From NCBI RefSeq assembly GCF_000001735.4, contig NC_003071.7, forward strand, positions 1,189,001 through 1,253,000: 64,000 bases of DNA, in the 5' to 3' direction. Positions 21,367 through 32,522 of the stretch are shown here, in pieces (the first letter of the stretch is position 1; every line of letters begins with the position of its first letter). Position numbers and translations under genes: made by a program. The notes below the pieces were generated by a model. It was given only the letters and a program-made list of their open reading frames with translations, was not told the DNA's origin and did not search any database. This stretch comes from Arabidopsis thaliana (Eukaryota; Streptophyta; Magnoliopsida; Brassicales; Brassicaceae).

Positions 21367-22772
21367 GGGAAATTTACTAGGGAGACCCATATTTTAGGTT
21401 TAATTACTAGAATGATATACCAAAAATGTGAGTTATATGAGTAATATTTTGGTCTAAAATATCCTTTATTGTTTTGTTAGGAAAAATAATATTACAGGAA
21501 TGCCATTACTATTTAATTCCAGCATGGCAAAAAAAAAAAATTATTTACGAAAATGCCACTCCAGTATTTTGGTCGAGTTTTATAAATTTGTGTATCCTTT
21601 TGCGACAGATTTATTGTATACGACGGATTTGTTGATCCACCACAGTTTTTGTTCGACAGACTTATTTGCACCACAGATTTATTTAGTTTTAGTTATGACA
21701 GATTTTTGGATTCTCGTAGATTATTTTTTTGCGACAGATTTATTTTCTGTAGACTCTACAGACTTTTAAAGAATTATTAAAATTTATAGGTACATAAACA
21801 AGTCGGTGACAGATTTGTTTAGAAAATACCAGAGTTTTTCTGTTTTGTAAACAGATTTATTATTTCATAATTAAAACTGTCGTGTTGCCACAGTTTATTC
21901 AACAAAAGAAAATGAAATTTAATGATGACAGAGTTGTTATATGTGATGAAAGATTTTATTAACTTGTTGGTAAATCTGTCGTTTTACAGCAGATTTTCCT
22001 TTAAAAAATAAATTACGAAACAATATCATAGTGATAACAGATTTGTTTTTAGTAATGACAATTTTGTTTTTTCTGATCCTAAGCATAACAGATTTAATCA
22101 TGTAATATTATGGCAGATATGTTTATTACTAGAATAACCTTTTAAGTGATGGTAGACTTTTTGTTGACAGATTTGTTTTCCAAAATTTGAAACATCACGT
22201 TATTGTAGTCTTATCATTAGTCCCAAGTAAAGCCTTGATCAACTAAAATTATTTCCCGGTTTGAGAGCATGGGTAAACCGGTTTGATTACATTTGTTTAC
22301 GACAGACTTATAATTTCTTACGGCAGATTTGTTTATTTTATTTCCATATTTGATTTTAATGCATTAAATTGACAATAAAGTGTATATCTTTCTAAAATCA
22401 AAATTTTCGGTTTTTTTTCTTATTCTACACATCAACTATTTCAATAAGATCTTTTGATTGCGTTTCCTTTTGTCAATTTATATTTTTAATTTATATTTTT
22501 AATATAATCTTAATTTCTATTTTTCAATTTATATTCTTAATTTATATTTTTCATATCAATAAGATCCAGTTTTTTCGGGATCTTATTCATTTATATTTTT
22601 TAATTTATTTTATTCATAATTCATTTTTTTTTTGCTAAAAATATGGTATTAAGGTTGATTAAGGTTAATTGGTCTTTTTACTTAAAATTGGAGTCATTTT
22701 AGTTAATCATTGCCAAGAGGAGTCATTTTAGTTATTTTTGTTAAAATTAGAGTCAATCTGAGCAAATTTCAG
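21367..22772. mobile_element. VANDAL-like Mutator element, non-coding, motif-rich
   Basis: Flanked by the 9-bp direct repeat TTTAAATTA (21358-21366 and 22773-22781). The termini are short inverted repeats (gggaaatttact at the left; gagcaaatttcag at the right). There is no open reading frame of note. The interior from about 21600 to 22340 contains some 18-20 copies of a motif close to cgacagatttgttt, mostly in direct orientation. The short, poor terminal repeats and the gagtcattttagtt phrases near the right end are typical of Arabidopsis non-TIR MULEs. Assignment to VANDAL is by resemblance. Confidence 0.55.
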
Positions 22773-22782
22773 TTTAAATTAT

Positions 22783-23435
22783 TTAAAGCCATAAAAGTGT
22801 GATTGGAGCAAAAAAACTGTGAAAACTTTAAAAACTATTGTAAAACCTTAAAAGCCTCTTCCAATCACCTCCATTGTATTACTAATTTCAAAAGTCTTAT
22901 TTACAGCCTTAATTTTTCTTAAAGCCTTGATTACGTACCAATCGTATTGTAGCTTTTTTTTAAAACTTTTGTTTTTAAGGCAGTAATAGAGTAAATTCTC
23001 GAAGCCTTATTTTTTTGGATGTAGAAATTTTAATTTATTAGATAAATACAAAAAATTGAAATTATCAATATAAATATATAACAAATAACAAAGATAAGTT
23101 CTAAAAAAAACTGATAATTATTGAACCTAAAGAAAAAAAGAAAAGCAAATATTATAAATATACATCATACGTGAGCTTCCAAAACTCATTACTTTGATAC
23201 CCAACAAATCTAAAATCTGTGTTTCCATAGTTCATTAAAAATCTTTGAATTAGTAATACAAGGCATTTTATTTACTATAAGAAAATCTTTTATTACAACT
23301 ATTATATTTACTAATCCATCTTTTATAAATATTTAAAGTAAAAAATTTACAGCAATAATTCTACAGCAAGAAATGTTACAGCTACAGCCAACAAAGCTAC
23401 AGCAAAAATTCTACAGTTACAGCCTAACCAATCAC
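22783..23435. repeat. MITE-like element with GTGATTGG / CCAATCAC ends
   Basis: Left part gtgtgattggagcaaaaa (near 22797) and right part cagcctaaccaatcaccc (near 23420-23436) are inverted relative to each other. The interior includes a second inner pair (cttccaatcacctcc, accaatcgtattgtagc) and a run of ctacagc units near 23370-23420. Probably one or two nested hAT-type non-autonomous elements. Borders are approximate. Confidence 0.35.
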
Positions 23436-23936
23436 CCACTATATCTTTGAGTATATATTAAACTTAACCTTTACCAAAAAAAAATTTTTTGACTATATAT
23501 TTCCTGTAACAACTTTTGTGAATATTTCCTTACCATAAAAGTAATGTTATCGACATATATATGGAAAATTAATTTATGGTAAAAATCAAAATAAACTACA
23601 ATAGGTTAAAAATTGAATTTTTTTTGCAAAGAGTCCTATAAATAAAGCTTTTTGTAAAGATTTAGAGAAAATAAATTCTTTTTTTTTCTTTTTTTTGAAA
23701 AAGAGACTTTACTTTTTTTCACACCAGGGGATTAAGAGTAAGAAAAATAATGAATATCGCAAACATTTATGTGATTTTTTTCTTGTAGTGGTACTGACAA
23801 ACTCGTTCTCTAACTCTGAGGTTTTGGCTTTACCTGGTATGTTGTTATCGTCTAATTAGTTTGGTCATTTTGAAAGTATTATTGAATGTTTTTATTTTTA
23901 AAAAGAAAAAAATGTGAAACCATTTTAATAAATATG

Positions 23937-23937
23937 C

Positions 23938-23986
<49 letters not shown>
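23937..23986. repeat. (TA)n microsatellite in the DEFL2 intron
   Basis: About 25 TA units, expanded relative to the shorter tract at the same intron position near 31090-31105 in the paralogue. It lies directly at the 3' end of the Helitron. Confidence 0.95.
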
Positions 23987-23987
<1 letters not shown>

Positions 23988-24397
23988 TAGAATTATGCCT
24001 CTGCTATGCAGGGATAAGTTAAATGTTAATTAACAATATATAGTAAAATATTTTAAGAATATCAAACATATTTATTAGTGTTAAAATACAAAAAAGGTTG
24101 TATCATTATTACGTCAAAAAAAAATAGAATAGTTGGAGAAGAAGAAACAATTTTCTTTTTCAAACAGTTTTTTTTTGTCACAATTAGGTGTTAAAGAAAA
24201 TAATTTATTTGAAGAATGTAGAGATCATAGGGATGTGGGGAAGACAAATAGTTTTAAAGATTTTTTTTTTGGTCGTGAATAAATATGTACGAAAGAGAAG
24301 AAGAAGTAAACGAGTAGAATTTAAGACTTATGCCACATATCAAATAGAGAATACATCAACTATTAATAAGAATGGTTGTTGATTTAGTATAATTAGA
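23987..24397 (-). mobile_element. Complete 411-bp non-autonomous Helitron
   Basis: Read on the - strand it begins TCTAATTATACT after an A and ends CTAG before a T, the A|TC...CTRR|T rule of Helitrons. Just inside the 3' end is a hairpin-forming ccctgcatagcagagg followed by cataattCTAG, the usual Helitron layout. The paralogous intron at about 31095-31110 lacks it and reads straight from TATATA into tgttacttttggttgac. This defines both borders to within a base or two. No coding capacity. Confidence 0.75.
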
Positions 24398-25427
24398 TGT
24401 TACTTTTGGTTGACATAAGTTATCATGTGTTATAGTGATCGAAACAGAAAGAATTGATATTTGCTTTATACCATGCACAAGAAGGTACGGAGATTATGAA
24501 TGTTGGTTTGATTGTACTTACAATAGGTATAAAGAAGGAGGGTGTGTTGAAGATGTTGTTGTAAAACATAATAGGAACCGACCAACGTTTCGAGCTGTTG
24601 AATTATGTTTTTTTAGCATCAAATTTATGTATGATTTTTCAATGAAATAAACTAGTTTTATTATATTGTCGCTTCTATAACTTTAATTACTTGTCCTGAC
24701 GTTTGTGTTTATAAATCAAACTAGTATTAAATTATTTTCGTTGTAAATGCCTAAATTAAAATTTAATGATAAGTATTATTAAGAAAATATTTTACTAACA
24801 GTTATATATCTTTTAATTAAATTTTGTCAGTAAAATATATTATATAAATATGAAATGATTTTCAAATACACATTAAATAAAATAAAAAAATTTATTGTGC
24901 AGAGCCCACAAATTTGGGGTATAGGTTATTTTCTTTCTACAGCAAAAAAAGAAAAAAAAGGATTTTGCTTTGAACTAAATAAACTAGGCATGTGAGCTGG
25001 TTAAGAACTCAGAACTACAACATGATTGGCTTAGATATAGTGCTCTAGAAAATATTTTTGCTATGAAGAGAAACTTGTAAGATTCTTTCTACTTAATAAA
25101 AATCTCTTTATTTAGTTCAAAATCATCAACAATATTACCTAAATTGTTACCAAACACAGCTTTGACTATAATATTTGATTGTATATTTTATAATGTCTAT
25201 ATGTGAATATTTTCTTACCACCAAAATAATATTATTAGCAAATATGACAGAGTTATTTATGGTAAAAGTAAAAATAAAATACAGTATTAGGTTGAAAATT
25301 GAGACTTTTCTCAGCAAATAATCATATAAATAAAGCTTTTTCGTAAAAGACTAAAAGATGTAGAAAAATATATAGACTTCTTCTTTTATCATTTTCTTAC
25401 TCCAGAGAATTTTACAGTAAGAAAAAA

Positions 25428-25843
25428 ATGAATATCACAAAAGCTTATGTGATTTTTTTCCTTGTAGTGATATTGACAAACTCATTGTCCAACTCTGACG
25501 CTTTGGCTTCATCGGGTATGTTGTTATATTGTCCAATTATTTTTAACCATTTTAAAAGTAATTATTGAATATTTTAGTTTTTAGAAGAAAAAATCTACCG
25601 ATTTTAATGTATATGTATTGGTATATTTTACTTTTCTTTAACATTTTTTGTTTTCTCTTTCGGACAACACTTTTCTTTAACATAAGTTATATATGTGTTA
25701 CAGTGATTGAGACAACAAAAAATGATGTATGCTCTACACCATGTACAATAAGGTACGGAACATTTGAATGCTTTCAGGACTGTATCCTCGACCATTTCAG
25801 AGATGGAAATTGTATTAATGGAAGATGTTGTTGCAAATACTGA
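25428..25843 (+). CDS. Defensin-like cysteine-rich peptide (DEFL3)
   Basis: Exon 1 (25428-25515) encodes signal peptide MNITKAYVIFFLVVILTNS... ending LASS. A phase-1 intron follows (GTATGT...TTACAG), and exon 2 (25704-25843) begins VIETTKNDVCSTPC and ends NGRCCCKY. Total 75 residues with eight mature Cys in the family spacing. The promoter has catataaataaagc near 25322 and a leader rich in ctt. AATAAA lies just past the stop (near 25917). Intact in both exons and at both splice sites. The mature sequence differs from its tandem twin at 32111 by only a few residues (QD/HD, DHF/EHY). First gene of tandem unit 1 with a complete frame. Confidence 0.85.
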
Positions 25844-26089
25844 TTGAAATCGATCAACAATTCGAATGGTTGAGTTATATTATTCTAAAATCAGATTTAT
25901 GTATGTTTTTCAACGAAATAAAACTAATTTTATTATATTATCGATTATGAGACCTTAATTACTTCGCGTTTCTGTTTATAATACAAACTACAAACCAAGA
26001 AAAATAGAGATGGTAACAACTCTGAAATAATCAACTTTGAATCATATGGTTAAGTCATCCAAATATTCATTACTGCGTAAAATACTTAC

Positions 26090-26198
26090 CCAACGAGATA
26101 AGGACAGTGGAGATGAAAACTCCAATCACCCCAAAAGACATGAATAACATGATGGTTAAAAAAGTTGTGAAAACTTACAGAACTCTAGTTTCTATAGC
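26090..26198 (-). pseudogene. NHX-type Na+/H+ antiporter exon fragment, copy 1
   Basis: On the - strand, between an acceptor (tttgcag) and a donor (GTAAGT), the piece reads FHNF, then after one extra T FLTIMLFMSFGVIGV and FISTVLISLG. This closely resembles the membrane segment of plant vacuolar NHX exchangers (FxNFxTIMLFG...IISLG) and ends at a splice donor after LG. It contains a stop and a frameshift. No other NHX exons are nearby, so it is a captured or left-over fragment. Confidence 0.5.
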
Positions 26199-27011
26199 CT
26201 GCAAATTAACAACAATTTGTAACATGAGAAAGACATTTGTACCATGAAAAATAGATTGGTGAAGGAAACACGCCGATTTGGTGAAGGAAAATGTCCGATG
26301 GGGTGAAGAAAAGTCATGCATTTTCTTAACATTAATCGGCCATTAGATGTACCAAACTCACCGATCGTACCCCACGTCAGTGGAGATAATGATCACGCCA
26401 AATCGAGGATTCAGAGGTCAAAAGTTTGTCATTGTTTGCTTCCGATGTCACGCCAAATAAAATAAATCGTTGCAGGGTCGCCGAGCTTATATAATACAAG
26501 GTCGGGGCAGGCAGAAATCATGCACATTAGTAGATTAGCTAGATTATAATTTTCTTATTTAACCAAACAATCTAGAAGAGTTTCGCTCTCTAGTCTGCTG
26601 TCTTACAAGTTATAACATAGGTAAGACAAAAAGTTGGTTTAAAATGTAAGGGTTTCATATTTTAACTGGGGAGGATTTTTGTTAAACGTCTATAGTTATT
26701 TGCCAAACTTTACAGTGTTTATGCTTAAGCTAAATGGAAAACTAATTTGGCATATCTAAATTACTTTGGTCTCTACTTTATTTATGATAAAACTAAAGCA
26801 TTTTTGGGACTTTGTGAAACCTCGATATTTAAATGGCATTTTCCCTTTTCTAAACATATATTTGAAGTATGACACAATTTTATTTTACATATATATAATA
26901 TGTCATTTATCATTTTTTTAAGTTATAATCCATTTGAGTCAAATCTCATATCTTATTTTAATTTTACTAATGGTTTTACAGTTAGTAAAACTAATTAAAA
27001 GGGTTTTATGC

Positions 27012-27319
27012 CAAAAAAACTCCAAGTAATTATTTTGTTCAAGTTAACCCTTAAACTCAAATAAATGCAAGTCAATACCACAAAATCAAAATTTATCCGC
27101 AATATAGCTCTCGAACGTTATAGATTTTGCAAACCGTATAAAAGTTGTCAAAACGATGTCGTTGAAATAAAGTTGAAACTTGCAAGTAATAGATTTATAC
27201 AATGTATATACAAATTTATACGGTTTGCAAAATCTATACATGCGGGTGACTTTTGATTTTGTGATATTGACTTGTATTTATTTGAGTTAGAGGGTGAACT
27301 TGCAAAACATAATTACTTA
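27012..27319. repeat. MITE 1 with long terminal inverted repeats (unit 1)
   Basis: Left arm ccaagtaattattttgttc...aactcaaataaatgcaagtcaa and right arm ttgacttgtatttatttgagtt...aagtaatt-type are imperfect inverted copies of about 85 bases. A small centre carries aaaacgatgtcgtt. It directly abuts MITE 2. The twin copy is at 33841-34167. Confidence 0.75.
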
Positions 27320-27679
27320 GGGGGTGTATTCAAATTAGAATTTATAGTGATTTGAGTTTTCTTGAGTTTTTAAATGATTTTGATTATTTTAGGAAAGTTT
27401 ATATGATTTTAGCAAAAGTCATTCAAATCTCACCTCAAAAAAATAGGATTTAGATTTCTGTATTTTTAACTAAAAAAATCCTCTCAAATCCTCCAAAATC
27501 ATTAAAATTCAAATCTACAAATCGTTTTCAATAACAGTGGATTTTAAGGTGGATTTTGAAATCATTAGTTCAATAACACTGAATTTCATAAGATTTATAA
27601 GATTTGAATTAGATAAGATTAGATAAGATTTATAAATTCTACACAAATCTCTTAAAATTCCACTTTCAATACACCCTTC
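27320..27679. repeat. PIF/Harbinger-type MITE 2 (unit 1)
   Basis: Ends ggggtgtattcaaa... and ...ttcaatacaccc are inverted repeats, flanked by TTA on both sides (27317-27319 and 27680-27682), the 3-bp target duplication of PIF/Harbinger elements. Internal sequence is made of aaatcatt/gattttgattt blocks. The twin copy is at 34168-34521. Confidence 0.75.
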
Positions 27680-27689
27680 TTAGAGAGTT

Positions 27690-28440
27690 TTGTTTACACA
27701 AAACCCTGAAATTAATAATAAGTTATGAAACTAAATAACCATTTGTGTTATTTTATTGGGTTGTTGTGTATTTATGTGCGGTGTCACACACACAAAAAAA
27801 ACCCGAACTCATTTCTCTTATGGGATATCAACAAAGTTATAAATTTATAATTCTGCAAGGAAATTAATTAGAGACTTTATTAGAGAAACTCATATACATT
27901 GACTACATGTATTGTATAATAAAATGGTTACAAGAAAAAAAAAGTTTGACCATATTTCAATAATCTGGTATTAAAAATATAGAATCATACCATTTATGCA
28001 AATATGGTCAAAGTTTTAACCCAAAAATTAGTATATATGCTAATGTTGACCCAAATATTAACATATAGGTAATTTTATTTCAATTTTCTAATATTAATAA
28101 TTTAATATATGCTCTCAAATCTTGCATTTAATGTGATATACTTATCATATTAATTGTTAAGATTTTTTCTACTTAATGGAAATCTCTCTTTGACAAGCTG
28201 ATTCTCCATTTCTTTAATATTCCTTTTGTTCAAAATCATCAATAAAATTATTTAAATTATTACCAAAATTATATTTGAATGTATATTAACATTCCATGAT
28301 TTGGTACCATATTATATAGAATCATGCCATACATGCCAATCTATAACTATATGTTGATATTTTCTTACCACCAAAATAATGTTATCAACAAATACGGAAA
28401 ATTCATTTATGTTAAAAAAAGAGTAATCTACTATGTTGAA
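27690..28440. other. Spacer and promoter region of DEFL4
   Basis: No gene. It is almost identical to 34530-35270 in tandem unit 2. The last 250 bases carry the promoter blocks shared by all members (ttcttaccaccaaaataatgttatca, then tatataaatatagctttctgtaaaggc near 28469). Confidence 0.6.
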
Positions 28441-28567
28441 AAACTAAGACTTCTCTCAACAAAGAATTATATAAATATAGCTTTCTGTAAAGGCTTAGAG
28501 AAGTAGAATTTCTTTTCTTTTTAAAATAAGACTTTTTATTTTTTGAAAAAATTAACAGCAAAAAAAA

Positions 28568-28932
28568 ATGAATATCACAAAAAGTTATGTGGTGATTTTT
28601 TTTCTAGTGATGTTAACAAATTCATTGTCCAACTCCGACATTTTGGTTTCATCAGGTATGTTGTTACTATTCAATATCTTTGATTATTTTAAAAGTAACT
28701 ATTGAATAGTTTACTTTTTAAAATCGCTTTTAATGTATATGTTTGCGTATTTATATTACTTTTCTTTAACATAAATTGTATATGTATTGTAGTGATTGAG
28801 ACATCAAAATATGATGTGTGCTTTATACCATGTACAAGAAGGTATGAAGATCGGGAATGTAATGATGACTGTTTGGCCAAGGATTTCAATGATGGAGGAT
28901 GTGTTGATGGACGATGTTGTTGCAAATACTGA
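28568..28932 (+). CDS. Defensin-like cysteine-rich peptide (DEFL4)
   Basis: Exon 1 (28568-28655) encodes MNITKSYVVIFFLVMLTNS... ending LVSS. A phase-1 intron (GTATGT...TTGTAG) and exon 2 (28793-28932) follow, beginning VIETSKYDVCFIPC and ending DGRCCCKY. Total 75 residues with eight Cys in the family spacing. The loop between the second and third Cys is acidic (TRRYEDRE), unlike the GTYE/GTFE type of DEFL1 and DEFL3. The TATA-type tatataaatatagc lies near 28469. Intact. Its tandem twin at 35389 has one extra T in exon 1 and is out of frame, so this is the working member of that pair. Confidence 0.85.
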
Positions 28933-29381
28933 TAGAAAGCGATCATCATTCTAGTAAACTCGCGATTTGAGTTGTTGAATTATGTTTTTCTAGTATCAGA
29001 TTTATGTATGTTCTTCAATAAAATAAAATTAACTATTATACTATTGCTTCTATGACTTTTTTTCTTTTTCTTCTATGACTTTACTTACTTGTCTGGAAAT
29101 TTTTGTTTCTTGTTAGTATTATGCTTGCGTAATGCAAATGTGAAAAAATTAAAATTATATATTTATTTACAAAATAAACTTTATGGGATTGAATTAATTG
29201 CATATAATCTTAGCTTTTACCTCACGTTTATTTATAGATCGATTTTGTGCATTTATAGTTTGTAACCGGATGCAATATGAGGTTCAAAGTGACATCGCCC
29301 ATTTAGTAAGCTTGTTTAATGATTGTAGAATGACTTTTATGTTTATGGACAAATTGTTAGACATAAAAAAAACTACCATCA

Positions 29382-30931
29382 GGTGATATATAAAATTGAA
29401 ACACCACATACAAACTCTCTCGGGCACAAACATCGAGACGCTCCCACAAACCATGCTTTCCGACGCTGGCGAAGCCTCTGCTTGCCGGCGTCAGGAGTCT
29501 CCCTCCGTTTGTCTCTGCTGCTTTGTTTTCCTCTCTTGTTCTTTGTGTTTTTGGGCGTCTTCTCAATCTTCCTGTTCCTTCAACCGCATCTCTCTGTTCC
29601 ACGGTGCTCCAATCTCTCGAGACAAAGTTAGGAAGAGCTCGACATTCCTCCTGATGTTCGCTCTGCTCTCATTATCTTCCTCAAAGTGGACAAGTGAGAC
29701 CTCTTTACCTTCCAGTGGTGTACTGCTTAATAATTCCGGGTTTCGTTTTCTTGCGTTGCCCAATTATTCTAGATCTGTATCCAATCCGCCTCATCTAGAA
29801 GCCCCTCCCTATTGATCATGTTACATGACAAGAGCTCAACCACCCCATGCACATCATTTGGATCATGTTTGGCTCTGCTCCAAGCTATCGGTTAGTTTCT
29901 GGGGGCAGGTGATTAGTGAGCCGTCGGCGCCGGGTGTACCTCCGTCTTTTCCTGTGACGGCGATTGGAGAAACCCTAATGTTGCTGGAGGCTCCCTTTAC
30001 TGGGCCTGACCCTCTTAAAGCCCATCTCGATTTTGTGCATAACTTAAATGGTGGCCAAACTACTCTAAACGCTCAAGACAAGCCCATATGTTTTAGTCTT
30101 TTGGCCAAGAAACCATTAATGCATCGACCCTTCCCTTTGTTAGCCAGGTTTGATCTGAACTCTTATTAGTCCTTTCTTAGCAACATTGTGTGTCGTTTTA
30201 TGAGTACAACTGATCATGGACATCATTTGGAGCATAATCCAACTCAGTTGCTAGTCGGGTACAAAGTCTTTTCGCGAACCTTGCCCTTAAAATCACCTAG
30301 GCATTTTATCCTTGAGTTTAGTAGATTGAAGAAGAACGGCATTATGATCTCGCCTCTACGGAGCGAAGATTATTGTAGCTTCTTCAATCCGCTCTTTACC
30401 TATACTTTGAATCGAATCGAGCTCCCACTTCAAGATTGCTATTTGAGATTGTCGAAGACGCACGTCTTTACCACATTTTGTGCAGAACTCATATTTGGCC
30501 TTATGGGTCTTTGGCGCAAAAGTTGTCTTACCTTGGAGAGATTTTCAGATTTGCCATCCTCTTTTTTGGAGAGAACTGTTTCAAATTTTTTAGTTTTCTC
30601 CAAGTGGTTCTCACCGGGAATCATTGAAACTGAAGAACATTTATCAAAGTCACGAATTCTTTTGATAGTGACTATTTTTAAGTTCCCCAAATTGTTCGCG
30701 GAAGTGTTGTTGACACACGATGGTCTCGCTTGTGATATGTTGCGTTGTAGTCTCTGTCTCCGAGTTCTTATGGATCTATCCCCTATGTTTAATGCTTTCC
30801 CAACCTTCCTAGCTACTTTGGATGTAATCTTGTGCTTAATTTGCTTTATGTATCCAATCTTTATGGTTGATGATTTGTACTATGTATCCTTCTTTATTTG
30901 ATGGATGAGAAGTGGTTTGACAAAAAAAAAG
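29382..30931 (+). mobile_element. Poly(A) retroposon R1, complete-looking, Sadhu/LINE-like
   Basis: Flanked by near-identical 17-base repeats, aaaaaaaactaccatca (29365-29381) and aaaaaaaactatcatca (30932-30948), with an A-rich 3' end after ttgac. It is GC-rich near the start (ctttccgacgctggcgaagcctctgcttgccggcgtc), closely paralleling the start of R2 at about 62640. It has frames of 139, 114 and 237 codons with no recognisable domain or shared product, so probably non-coding. Arabidopsis Sadhu elements are the best analogy I know; a SINE/LINE-derived origin is possible. It sits just upstream of the relic defensin-like gene at 31143. Confidence 0.6.
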
Positions 30932-31142
30932 AAAAAAAACTATCATCAAAAGGTTGTAGTTCAAAAAATGTTTCCCAATTAATAGTATAGATGTTGGTAT
31001 CGTCTACTTAGTTTGGTCATTTCAAAGTAATTATTGAATGTTTTAATTTTTAAAAAAGAAAAAAATGTGAAACCATTTTTAATGAATATACGTATATATA
31101 TATATGTTACTTTTGGTTGACATAAGTTATCATGTTTTACAG

Positions 31143-31266
31143 TGATCGAAACATAAAACTGATATATGCTTAATACCATGTACAAGAAGGCGCGGACATT
31201 ATGAATGTTGGTTTGATTGTACTCACAAGAGGTATAAAGATGGAAGGTGTTGTATTAAAAAATAAT
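31143..31266 (+). pseudogene. Defensin-like exon 2 relic (unit 2, first position)
   Basis: After a normal intron end (gttttacag), exon 2 begins gtgatcgaaacat and soon stops. Later codons still show the ACAAGAAGG-type (TRR), ECWFDC and RYKDG segments in another frame, and the CCC box is lost. The exon 1 region has been replaced by retroposon R1 and its flank. It corresponds to DEFL2 in unit 1 but lacks the Helitron and the long (TA)n. Confidence 0.75.
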
Positions 31267-31279
31267 AGAAACCGACCAA

Positions 31280-32010
31280 ACGATTCGAGCTGTTGAATTA
31301 TTATTTTTTAGCATCAGATTTATGTATGCTTTTTCAGTGAAAAAACTAATTTTATTATATTGTCGCTTCTATAACTTTAATTACTTGTCCTGACGTTTGT
31401 GTTTATAAATCAAAATAGTATTAAATTATTTTTGTTGTAAATGCCTAAATTAAAATTTAATGTTAAATGTTATTAAGAAAATATTTTACTAACGGTTATA
31501 TACCTTGTAATTGAATTTTGTCACTAAAATAAATTATATAATATGAAATGATTTTCAAATATATATTAAATAAGATAAAATATTATATTGTGTACAGCCT
31601 ACAAATTTGGGGTGTAGGTTATTTTCTGTCTACAGCAAAAAAAAAAAAAGGATTTTTGCTGTGAACTAAATAAACAAGGCCTGTGAGCTGGTTAAGAACT
31701 CATAACTACAACATGATTGGATTAGTTATAGGGCTCTAGAAATTATTTTTGCTATGTAGAGAAACTTGTAAGATTCTTTCTACTTAATAAAAATCTCTTT
31801 ATTTTTAGTTCAAAATCATTAACAACATTACCTAAATTGTTACCAGACACATCTTTGACCGTAATATTTGATTGTATATTTTTATAATGTCTATATGTGA
31901 ATATTTTCTTACCACCAAAATATTATTATTAGCAAATATGACAGACTTATTTATGGTAAAACTAAAAATAAACTATTAGCTTGAAAATTGAAACTTTTTT
32001 CAGCAAAGAA
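31280..32010. other. Spacer, twin of 24590-25320
   Basis: No gene. It matches unit 1 closely (ctacaaatttggggtgtaggttatttt, gtgagctggttaagaactca). Confidence 0.6.
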
Positions 32011-32110
32011 TCCTATAAATAAAGCTTTTCGTAAGAGATAGAGAAAAAATATAGACTTCTTCTTCTCTTTTTTTTCTTACACCAAAGAATTTTACAGTAA
32101 GAAAAAACAA

Positions 32111-32522
32111 ATGAATATCACAAAAGCTTATGTGATTTTTTTCCTTGTAGTGATATTGACAAACTCACTGTCCAACTCCGACGTTTTGGCTTCATCGGAT
32201 ATGTTATTATATTGTCCAATTATTTTTAATTATTTTTAAAGTAATTATTGAATATTTTACTTTTTAGAAGAAAAAAATGTACCGATTTTAATGTATATGT
32301 GTTTGTATATTTTACTTTTCTTTAACATTTTTTTTGTTCTTTTGGAGAACACTTTTGTTTAACATAAGTTATATATGTGTTACAGTGATTGAGACAACAA
32401 AAAATGATGTATGCTCTACACCATGTACAATAAGGTACGGAACATTTGAATGCTTTCATGACTGTATCCTTGAGCATTACAGAGATGGAAATTGTATTAA
32501 CGGAAGATGTTGTTGCAAATAA
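32111..32522 (+). CDS. Defensin-like peptide with altered 5' splice site (DEFL5)
   Basis: Twin of DEFL3. Exon 1 (32111-32198) and exon 2 (32386-32522) are open and would give a 74-residue peptide (signal MNITKAYVIFF..., mature VIETTKNDVCSTPC... ending NGRCCCK). However, the intron starts ATATGT instead of the GTATGT seen in all other members, and its 3' end is AG. A lost GT donor should abolish normal splicing. Read-through adds about a dozen codons after LASS and then stops, giving a signal peptide without cysteines. A stop replaces the final Tyr codon. Probably a very young loss-of-function allele, or it uses a cryptic donor. Confidence 0.65.

Larger units (their letters stand above)
23750..24571 (+). 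pseudogene. Defensin-like gene, decayed (DEFL2)
   Basis: Exon 1 from ATG 23750 begins MNIANIYVIFF and then, through loss of one C relative to DEFL3, reaches a stop. Without that loss it would match the signal peptide of its relatives. Exon 2 starts at 24436 (VIETERIDICFIPC) and keeps five cysteines, then loses four bases just before the CCC box, so the end of the peptide is out of frame. The intron carries a (TA)n tract and a 411-bp Helitron. The promoter keeps ctataaataaagc near 23637. Nonfunctional. Confidence 0.85.
23880..29160. repeat. Tandem duplication unit 1 (pairs with 31000-35990)
   Basis: Unit 1 (about 23.9-29.1 kb) and unit 2 (about 31.0-36.0 kb) match in order: DEFL intron and exon, spacer, DEFL3/5, NHX fragment, gttaaacgtctRtagttatttgcc spacer, MITE 1, MITE 2, DEFL4/6 and 3' flank. 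Differences are the Helitron (unit 1 only), ~130 bases near 33130 (unit 2 only) and scattered substitutions. The retroposon R1 lies at the junction. Confidence 0.85.

Noticed and set aside
29396-30901. Reading frames of 139, 114 and 237 codons as host genes
   Set aside because: They lie wholly inside retroposon R1, have no recognisable domain, no intron or promoter context, and different frames compete on both strands.
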